The notes under the pieces are model-generated. The model did no database searches. It was not told the origin of the DNA and saw only the letters and a list, made by a program, of their open reading frames with translations. From assembly GCF_900105755.1 (NCBI RefSeq), contig NZ_FNTQ01000001.1, positions 4,216,001-4,280,000 on the forward strand: a stretch of 64,000 bases of DNA, written 5' to 3'. The DNA is from Streptomyces sp. Ag109_O5-10. Lineage in GTDB: Bacteria; Actinomycetota; Actinomycetes; Streptomycetales; Streptomycetaceae. Below are positions 58,026 to 64,000 of the stretch, in pieces (position 1 is the stretch's first letter; the number at the start of each line of letters is the position of its first letter). The position numbers and the translations under genes were made by a program.

Positions 58026-59381
58026 ATGCAGAGTTCCGTCGGCGCACCCACCCGCAGACCGCCGGCCACCGCCTTACGCCCACGGCTGGCGCTCGGCCTG
58101 GTGGTCGCCCTGATCGCCGCCTTCTTCGCGGTCCTCGCCCCGTCGCCCGCGCACGCGGCCGACCAGTTGCTGTCCCAGGGCAGGCCCGCCACCGCCTCCT
58201 CGACCGAGAACGCCTCCTTCCCCGCGAGCGCGGCGGTCGACGGCAACACCGGCACCCGCTGGTCCTCGGCCTTCGCCGACCCGCAGTGGCTCCAGGTCGA
58301 CCTCGGCTCCGTCCAGCAGCTCAGCAGCGTCACCCTGAACTGGGAGGCCGCCTACGCGAAGGCCTTCCAGATCCAGACCTCCACCGACGCCGCCACCTGG
58401 ACCACCGTCTACTCGACCACCACCGCCACCGGCGGCACCCAGAACCTGGCCGTCACCGGCAGCGGCCGCTACGTCCGCCTCTACGGCACCGTGCGGGGCA
58501 CCCCGTACGGCTACTCCCTGTGGGAGTTCCAGGTGTACGGCCCCGGGTCCACCACCCCGCCGGACGACTTCTGGGGCAGCACCGGCGACATCCCGGCGGC
58601 GCACAACGCCGTCGAGGTGAAGATCCTCAACCGCACCAACGGCAAGTACCCCGACAGCCAGGTGTACTGGAGCTTCAACGGCCAGACGCACTCCATAGCC
58701 GAGCAGCCCTACCTCGACATGCCGGCCAACTCCGCGGGCCGCATGTACTTCTACCTGGGCTCGCCCACCAGTTCCTACTACGACTTCATCGAGTTCACGG
58801 TCGGCAACAACGTCTTCAACGGCAACACCACCCGCGTCGACGCCTTCGGCCTGAAGCTGGCCATGCGGCTGCACACCAAGGACGGTTACGACGTCGAGGT
58901 GGGCGAGAACCGGCAGACCTTCGCCGAGGACCGCGCCACCACGTTCCAGCGGTTCATCGACGCGGTGCCGTCCCAGTTCGACGTGCTGGCCCAGACCCAG
59001 GCGCCGTACCGGATCATCGCGCCCGGCAGCGACCCGAGCTTCCGCGCGGGCGGCGCCAACGCCAACTACTTCACCTCGTACGCCCAGTCGGTGGGCGTGA
59101 ACGCGGCCACCTCCGACATCTTCGGCTGCGCCGCGTCCCTGGCGTCCGACCCGAACACGTGCGCCGCCCTCAACCGGCACGTCGCCACCCTGCCGGCCTC
59201 CCAGCAGTCCGACCCGGCCCAGTTCTACACGGCGGCACCGGCCAACTACTACGCCAAGTTCTGGCACGACAACGCCATCAACCACCTCGCCTACGGCTTC
59301 CCCTACGACGACGTGGCGGGCCAGTCCTCGTTCATCTCGCACGCCAACCCGCAGTGGCTCCTGGTGGCGGTCGGCTGGTAG
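58026..59381 (+). CDS. Secreted beta-1,3-glucanase-like protein with F5/8-type (CBM32) domain
   Basis: This 451-aa protein has a signal peptide ending near AHA-ADQ (about residue 43). A discoidin/F5/8C domain follows (about 47-175; ATASSTENASFPASAAVDGN and RWSSAFADPQWLQVDLGSVQ). The C-terminal part (about 190-450; VYWSFNGQTHSIAEQPYLDM, YYDFIEFTVGNNVFNGNT, RVDAFGLKLAMRLHTKDG) matches GH64-type beta-1,3-glucanases (thaumatin-like). It probably degrades fungal or algal beta-glucans. A strong GAGGAGA lies before the ATG. Confidence 0.88.
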   Translation: MQSSVGAPTRRPPATALRPRLALGLVVALIAAFFAVLAPSPAHAADQLLSQGRPATASSTENASFPASAAVDGNTGTRWSSAFADPQWLQVDLGSVQQLSSVTLNWEAAYAKAFQIQTSTDAATWTTVYSTTTATGGTQNLAVTGSGRYVRLYGTVRGTPYGYSLWEFQVYGPGSTTPPDDFWGSTGDIPAAHNAVEVKILNRTNGKYPDSQVYWSFNGQTHSIAEQPYLDMPANSAGRMYFYLGSPTSSYYDFIEFTVGNNVFNGNTTRVDAFGLKLAMRLHTKDGYDVEVGENRQTFAEDRATTFQRFIDAVPSQFDVLAQTQAPYRIIAPGSDPSFRAGGANANYFTSYAQSVGVNAATSDIFGCAASLASDPNTCAALNRHVATLPASQQSDPAQFYTAAPANYYAKFWHDNAINHLAYGFPYDDVAGQSSFISHANPQWLLVAVGW

Positions 59382-59414
59382 CCGGTCCGACCAGGCCCGC
59401 AGGGCAGAGCAGAA

Positions 59415-59456
59415 CAGAGCCGTGGCCAGGGGCAGCCGTCCCGGGCCACGGCTCTG
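59415..59456 (+). terminator. Terminator after the glucanase gene
   Basis: The 13-bp perfect arms CAGAGCCGTGGCC (59415-59427) and their complement (59444-59456) enclose a 16-nt loop that itself can pair in part. Confidence 0.75.
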
Positions 59457-59553
59457 GCCATGGCCCGAACTCGGCGGCTTTGGCCAGAACCGGCACCGTT
59501 TCCCCTGCGTCGTACCGCATGTCTGCCGATGGCCTGAACTGTGGGGGGACCAC

Positions 59554-60213
59554 ATGAGCGCCGAGATCTACTTCAGCAACAACTACCGGGACCTGTGCGA
59601 GCGGAACGGGACCGGTGCCGGCTTCCAGTTCGAGTTCTCCTGCTCGCGCTGTCACGACACCTGGCGCTCACCGTTCGAGCCGTACGCCGGGGAGCGGGCC
59701 GCCACCTGGCTGCGCAAGGGGGTCGACGTGGCCTGGGGGATGCTCGGCCGCACCGGCACCGGCCTGACGTCGGCGGCCGACGGGCTGGCGGGGGCCGGCT
59801 ACGGACGCTCCCGCGACGAGGCGTTCCAGCGGGCGATCGACAACGCACAGGGTCACTTCAACCGCTGCGCCCGCTGCACCGACTACGTGTGCGGCCGCTG
59901 CTGGAACGCGGCCCAGGGCCTCTGCCTGCGCTGCGCTCCGGACACGGCCGCCGAGGCGATGGCGGCCCAGCAGCGCGGCCTCAACGACATGGCCTCGCAG
60001 CGGGCGTACGCGGCCGGGCAGCAGGCCGGACAGGGCTACGACCCCGGTACGCCCCGCCAGTTGGTCTGCCCGCAGTGCCGGACCGAGACGCACGGTGCCG
60101 CCTTCTGCTCGGGCTGCGGCTACCGGCTGGCCCAGTCCGAGCAGTGTTCCTCCTGCTCCGCGGTGGTGCCGGACGGGGCGGCCTTCTGTCCGGGGTGCGG
60201 CTCACGCAGGTAG
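59554..60213 (+). CDS. Zinc-ribbon protein, 219 aa
   Basis: This cytoplasmic protein carries several zinc-binding knuckles: FSCSRCHDTW near residue 30, NRCARCTDYVCGRCWNAAQGLCLRC around 108-130, VCPQCRTETHGAAFCSGCG near 175, and CSSCSAVVPDGAAFCPGCG at the end. The double zinc-ribbon tail (zinc-ribbon_2/DZANK type) is common in bacterial regulators and adaptors. The central Ala/Gly-rich part has a short hydrophobic helix. No enzymatic motif is present. Confidence 0.85.
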   Translation: MSAEIYFSNNYRDLCERNGTGAGFQFEFSCSRCHDTWRSPFEPYAGERAATWLRKGVDVAWGMLGRTGTGLTSAADGLAGAGYGRSRDEAFQRAIDNAQGHFNRCARCTDYVCGRCWNAAQGLCLRCAPDTAAEAMAAQQRGLNDMASQRAYAAGQQAGQGYDPGTPRQLVCPQCRTETHGAAFCSGCGYRLAQSEQCSSCSAVVPDGAAFCPGCGSRR

Positions 60214-60362
60214 CGCCCCGGCGCCGTGGCAGCGGCCGAGCGGGGCCGTCGTGGAGCGCTCGGGAGCAGGCGGCCGTCGTGGCGGCGAGGTCCGACGTGG
60301 TCTCCGAGGCGGAGGCCACTGCCCCCGACGTCACCGCCCGGATACCGTGGCACCACTGGCCC

Positions 60363-60383
60363 ATATACCCTCTGGGGGTATAT
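60363..60383. promoter_or_regulatory. CsoR-type operator with overlapping -10 element
   Basis: ATATACCC and GGGTATAT are perfect 8-bp arms with a 5-bp spacer TCTGG, which fits the GC-rich TACCC-N-GGGTA operator class of CsoR/RcnR (DUF156) metal sensors. The end runs into TATAAA (a possible -10). It is 39 bp upstream of the permease ATG. Confidence 0.75.
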
Positions 60384-60421
60384 AAACGGTGGGTCGTGAT
60401 CGGCTGCGAAGGGCGGACACC

Positions 60422-61612
60422 ATGCATGCCGTCGGGCACGCGCTCTCCATCGCCGGGTCGATGACCTGGGAGATCACCTGGGCGCTGATCCTCGGCTTCA
60501 CGCTCTCCGCGGTGGTGCAGGCGGTGGTGCGCCGGGAGACGGTGGTACGGCTGCTCGGGGACGACCGGCCCCGTACGCTCGTGCTCTCCGCGGGGCTCGG
60601 CGCCGCCTCCTCGTCCTGCTCCTACGCCGCCGTCGCGCTCGCCCGCTCGCTGTTCCGCAAGGGCGCGAACTTCACCGCGGCCATGGCCTTCGAGATCGCC
60701 TCCACCAACCTCGTGATCGAACTCGGCGTGATCCTGGCCCTGCTGATGGGGTGGCAGTTCACCGCGGCGGAGTTCGTCGGCGGCCCGGTCATGATCGTCG
60801 TCCTCGCCGTGCTCTTCCGCGTGCTGCTGCGCGAGCGGCTGCTGCGCCAGGCGCGGGAGCAGGCGGAGCGCGGGCTGGCGGGCTCGATGGAGGGGCACGC
60901 GGCGATGGACATGTCCGTGGGCGGCGAGGGCGGCTTCGTCCGGCGGCTGTTCTCCCGGGACGGGTTCACGTCGGTCTCGCACATCTTCGTCATGGAGTGG
61001 GCGGCGATCCTGCGCGACCTGGTGGTGGGACTGCTGATCGCCGGGGCGATCGCCGCCTGGGTGCCGGACGACTTCTGGCAGAGCTTCTTCCTGGCCGGCC
61101 ATCCGCTCGCGGCCAAAGTGACCGGGCCGCTGATCGGCCCTGTGGTGGCCATCGTGTCGTTCGTCTGCTCCATCGGCAACGTGCCGCTGGCCGTGGTGCT
61201 CTGGAAGGGCGGCATCAGTTTCGGCGGCGTCATCGCCTTCATCTACGCCGACCTGCTGATCCTGCCGATCCTCAACATCTACCGGAAGTACTACGGCGCC
61301 CGCACCGCCGCCTTCCTGCTGGGCACCTTCTACGCCTCGATCGTGGTGGCCGGCTACGTCGTGGAAGTCGCCTTCGGGGGACTCGGGCTGATCCCCGACC
61401 AGGCCGACGCGAAGATCCCCGACGAAGGGATCAGCTGGAACTACACCACGTACCTCAACATCGCCTTCCTGCTGCTGGCCGCCGCGCTGGTCGTACGGTT
61501 CCTGCGCACCGGCGGCCGGGCGATGCTGCGGATGATGGGCGGTTCGCCGGACGGGCACGGTGGGGAGCATCAGGAGGGGCACGGGCATCCGCACGGCGAG
61601 CACCATCCGTGA
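60422..61612 (+). CDS. Permease of the ArsP/DUF318 type, metal-responsive
   Basis: This 396-aa membrane protein with eight to ten helices has the permease signature GLGAASSSCSYAAVALARSL, STNLVIELGVILALLMGW, and the long VVAIVSFVCSIGNVPLAVVL half with a conserved Cys. It ends in a His-rich tail (GGEHQEGHGHPHGEHHP). The family includes organoarsenical and metal efflux proteins. A CsoR-type operator precedes it, so copper or nickel induction is plausible. I chose ATG 60422 because a GTG at 60389 would lie on top of the promoter. Confidence 0.85.
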   Translation: MHAVGHALSIAGSMTWEITWALILGFTLSAVVQAVVRRETVVRLLGDDRPRTLVLSAGLGAASSSCSYAAVALARSLFRKGANFTAAMAFEIASTNLVIELGVILALLMGWQFTAAEFVGGPVMIVVLAVLFRVLLRERLLRQAREQAERGLAGSMEGHAAMDMSVGGEGGFVRRLFSRDGFTSVSHIFVMEWAAILRDLVVGLLIAGAIAAWVPDDFWQSFFLAGHPLAAKVTGPLIGPVVAIVSFVCSIGNVPLAVVLWKGGISFGGVIAFIYADLLILPILNIYRKYYGARTAAFLLGTFYASIVVAGYVVEVAFGGLGLIPDQADAKIPDEGISWNYTTYLNIAFLLLAAALVVRFLRTGGRAMLRMMGGSPDGHGGEHQEGHGHPHGEHHP

Positions 61613-61646
61613 CCGTCCAGAACGCAATCCTGCAGGGGGAGATCAC

Positions 61647-62564
61647 GTGGACCCGAGCCGCGACCTCGCCGTCGCGCCCGCCGTGCGTGCCGTCTACGGG
61701 CCGCAGGACCTCAGCTCCGCACCGGCGTTCGCGGGCGGGTTCATCAACTTCGGCCACTGGGCCGGTATCCCGCTCGACCGTCCGCTGACCGCCGAGGACC
61801 GGGTCCGCAGCCAGCGCGACCTCTACCGACTGGTGTTCGGCGCCCTCGACGGGGCGGACACCCGCGCCGTCGAGGTGGGCTGCGGGCTGGGGGTCGGTGC
61901 CGCGCTCGCGCTGGAGGAGTTCGGCTTCGCCGCGGTGACCGGCCTCGACATCCACCCCGAGCAACTGGCACGGGCCCGCCGGGCCAACGCCGGCCTGCTC
62001 GCCCGCGCGCCGGAACGGCTGGGTTTCGCGCACGGGGCGGCGGAGCGGATGCCGTTCGAGGACGGCCGCTTCGACCGGCTGTACTCGGTGGAGGCCGCTC
62101 AGCACTTCCGCGACCTGACCGCGTTCGCCCGGGAGGCCACGCGTGTGCTGCGGCCCGGCGGGCGGCTGGCCGTCACCAGCTTCTTCCTGCCGGCCGGCGC
62201 CGAGGACGCGGGCGGCGAACTGGCCGCGCGGCTGGAGAGCTTCGCGTCCGGCCTGGACGTGGCCCACCCGCTGGCGTCCCTCCTCGACGCCCTCGTCGGC
62301 GCCGGCCTGACCGGCGTACGGGCCGAGTCGATCGGCGACCAGGTCTGGCCGGGCCTGGACCGCTTCCTCGCCGGCGTCGAGCTGCCCGTGCAGTGGCCGC
62401 GCAACTTCCTGCCGGCCTACCGCGACGGCCTGCTGGACTACTACGTCGTCACGGCGGACCGCCCGGCCGTCACGACGGACCGCCCGGCCGTCACGACGGA
62501 CCGCCCGATCGTCACGACGGACCGCCCGGCCGTCACGGCGGACCGCCCGCCGGACGGCGCCTGA
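61647..62564 (+). CDS. SAM-dependent methyltransferase with repetitive tail
   Basis: This 305-aa class I methyltransferase has the SAM-binding motif AVEVGCGLGVGAALALEEFG, FAAVTGLDIHPEQLARARRA and YSVEAAQHFRDLTAFAREAT (the Methyltransf_11 pattern), and an N-terminal segment (FGHWAGIPL) resembling sterol/fatty-acid and MPBQ-type enzymes. The C-terminus is five tandem 7-residue repeats (VTTDRPA) encoded by a 21-bp minisatellite. The GTG at 61647 follows AGGGGGAG. The substrate is unknown. Confidence 0.88.
   Translation: MDPSRDLAVAPAVRAVYGPQDLSSAPAFAGGFINFGHWAGIPLDRPLTAEDRVRSQRDLYRLVFGALDGADTRAVEVGCGLGVGAALALEEFGFAAVTGLDIHPEQLARARRANAGLLARAPERLGFAHGAAERMPFEDGRFDRLYSVEAAQHFRDLTAFAREATRVLRPGGRLAVTSFFLPAGAEDAGGELAARLESFASGLDVAHPLASLLDALVGAGLTGVRAESIGDQVWPGLDRFLAGVELPVQWPRNFLPAYRDGLLDYYVVTADRPAVTTDRPAVTTDRPIVTTDRPAVTADRPPDGA
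62448..62552 (+). repeat. 21-bp tandem repeat, five copies, coding
   Basis: The units start at 62448, 62469, 62490, 62511 and 62532; the consensus begins GTCACGACGGACCGCCCG. Copies differ by one to three bases. It encodes VTTDRPA repeats at the methyltransferase C-terminus, just before the stop codon. Confidence 0.92.
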
Positions 62565-62668
62565 GTCCGGGCGGTCACCGCGCGGCGCTGCGCCCGCTCG
62601 GGTGGCTCTGCGACGCGTGCCGCGTGGCTGTCCGGCCGCGACCGGACCGACTTGATGATCATCGGTCC

Positions 62669-64000
62669 GTGACGACCTACGACGGCGCTCGCACCGCCGG
62701 CCACCCGCGCCGCACGGCGCCCGCCGGCGCAGCCGCCGCCCCGCGCCGGGGCCTCGCCCGCACCCCCGCCCGCGCCCTCGCCGCGGCCCTGCTCCTGCTC
62801 TGCTGCTCCCTGCTGGCCTGCCTGCCGGCCGCACCCCCCGCCGCGGCGCTTCCCCGCCCCGGAGCCGCCCCACGCCCGGCGACGGACGCCGAGGCCCGCA
62901 CGGACGCCTACCTGGCCGCGCTGCGGACGGCGGGCCCGGACCGCTCCCGGGCCCTGCGCAGGTTCTTCCTGAAGCTGCCCAAGGGCGGCGACCTGCACAA
63001 CCACCTCTTCGGCGCGGTCAGGACCGAGTACCTGATCGCGCTCGCCGCCGGGGACGGGCTGTGCATCGACACGGCGACGCTGACCGCCGTCCTCCCGCCG
63101 TGCGGCCCCGGCACCCGGCCCGCCGCCGACGCCCGCGACGACCGTGCCTTCCGCGAGGCGATCCTGCGCGCCTGGTCCATGTATGGCTTCCCGCCGGACC
63201 GCAGCGGCCACGACCACTTCTTCGCCACGTTCGACAGGTTCGGGCTGGTGCCCGCGCTCCACCCGGGCCAGGTGCTCGCGGAGGTCGCCGACTCGGTCGC
63301 GGCGCAGCACCAGTTCTATCTGGAGACCATGGTCAACCCGGCCTCCGACCGCGCCGAGCAACTGGCCGACGAGACCGGCTGGGACCCCGACCTTCCCGAG
63401 ACGTACGCGCGGCTGGCGGCGGGCGGCCGGCTCGACCGGGTGGCCGCCGAGGCCCGCCGCGCGACGGACGACGCCGAGGCCGGGTTCCGGACCGAGGCCC
63501 GCTGCGGCACCGACCGGCCCCGCCCCGGCTGCCGGCTCACCCTGCGCTACGTCTACCAGGCCTTCCGCGGCGAGTCCCGCGAACGCGTCTTCACCGAGCT
63601 GGCCCTCGGAATGCGGCTCGCCGAGACCGACCCCCGCTTCCTCGCCGTCAACCTCGTCCAGCCCGAGGACGGGCCCGTCGCCCTCGCCGACTACACCGTG
63701 CAGATGCGCATGGTGCGGTTCCTGCACACGGTCTACCCGCGGGCCCATGTCACCCTGCACGCGGGCGAGTCGCGACCCGGCCTGGTCGACCCCGAGGACC
63801 TGCGGTTCCACGTCCGGGAGGCGGTGGACATCGCCGGCACCGAACGCGTCGGCCACGGCGTCGGCCTTCGCCACGAGGACGACTGGCAGCGGACGGCCCG
63901 TACGATGGCCGCCCGGCAGACCGCCGTCGAGGTGCCCTTCACCAGCAACGCCCAGATCCTCGGCGTGCGCGGCGCCGCCCACCCCTTCGACACCTACCGG
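62669..64000 (+). CDS. Secreted adenosine deaminase-like protein, N-terminal 444 residues
   Basis: The frame continues past the right edge. It opens at GTG 62669 with a long signal/anchor (RALAAALLLLCCSLLACLPA). The deaminase motifs follow: His110-x-His112 in GDLHNHLFGA, His364 with Glu367 in VTLHAGES, and His396 in RVGHGVG, then FTSNAQIL near the edge. The position of these metal ligands and the extracellular location fit the ADGF/CECR1-type adenosine deaminase subfamily. It would deaminate (deoxy)adenosine outside the cell. Confidence 0.88.
   Translation, partial: MTTYDGARTAGHPRRTAPAGAAAAPRRGLARTPARALAAALLLLCCSLLACLPAAPPAAALPRPGAAPRPATDAEARTDAYLAALRTAGPDRSRALRRFFLKLPKGGDLHNHLFGAVRTEYLIALAAGDGLCIDTATLTAVLPPCGPGTRPAADARDDRAFREAILRAWSMYGFPPDRSGHDHFFATFDRFGLVPALHPGQVLAEVADSVAAQHQFYLETMVNPASDRAEQLADETGWDPDLPETYARLAAGGRLDRVAAEARRATDDAEAGFRTEARCGTDRPRPGCRLTLRYVYQAFRGESRERVFTELALGMRLAETDPRFLAVNLVQPEDGPVALADYTVQMRMVRFLHTVYPRAHVTLHAGESRPGLVDPEDLRFHVREAVDIAGTERVGHGVGLRHEDDWQRTARTMAARQTAVEVPFTSNAQILGVRGAAHPFDTYR

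Noticed and set aside
62448..62552. 21-bp tandem array as a CRISPR.
   Set aside because: There are no spacers between units; it is a coding minisatellite.

Overview
The window is high-GC actinobacterial DNA, almost certainly from a Streptomyces chromosome. The evidence is the strongly GC-biased third codon positions, many GTG starts, a wblA-type WhiB gene, DUF397, ANTAR and GAF proteins, and a core gene order that I recognise from Streptomyces: acsA, nhaA, a MarP-like protease, nth, crp, two ArsA-type ATPases, wblA, then a class A penicillin-binding protein.

Layout. (1) 1-27.3 kb is conserved core. It runs from a divergent gene pair sharing a perfect palindrome, through a deacetylase-like lipoprotein, a SulP transporter fused to a beta-carbonic anhydrase, acsA with a DasR-like site, nhaA, a membrane protein and an alpha/beta hydrolase, the MarP-like protease, a CoA-type Nudix gene, nth with a histone H1-like tail, and crp with its own CRP box. 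It continues with an MBL/Nudix/RidA/DUF4177 group, two ArsA/Get3-like ATPases, wblA, the PBP, YqeY, a metallophosphoesterase and a Pr6Pr membrane protein, and ends at tRNA-Pro(CGG). (2) 27.2-38.5 kb is an 11.2 kb integrated island bounded by a perfect 48-bp repeat of the 3' half of tRNA-Pro. It has matching 26-bp arm-type repeats inside both ends but no integrase of its own. Its cargo is an HTH-DUF488 protein with an unknown partner, an IS3-family insertion that cut off an XRE regulator ahead of DUF397, a two-TM protein coupled to a 1315-aa STAND/NLR-like NTPase, several pseudogenes, a tRNA-Ser remnant and two unknown genes. (3) 38.5-40.4 kb is a decayed scar with a broken tyrosine integrase next to the right repeat. 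(4) 40.4-64 kb is a more variable region. It holds a secreted Pro/Thr-rich protein, a redox cluster (GAF-ANTAR, FAD/Rieske, CDGSH, haem-oxygenase-fold), a MarR/VOC pair with two operators, a PhoX/PhoA-type alkaline phosphatase, several small secreted proteins, TerD, a Ser/Thr kinase, an acyltransferase, an ANTAR-GAF protein, DUF1326/DUF2182, a GH64-like beta-1,3-glucanase under a LacI-type operator, a zinc-ribbon protein, a permease behind a CsoR-type operator, a methyltransferase with a minisatellite tail, and a truncated secreted adenosine deaminase.

The most interesting part is the NTPase pair at 31.1-35.5 kb. One short glycine/beta-type motif occurs once at the N-terminus of the NTPase and twice at the C-terminus of the adjacent two-helix membrane protein. 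This is the layout expected of a bacterial NLR that signals to a membrane effector through a shared (amyloid/RHIM-like) motif, here on a tRNA-borne island.
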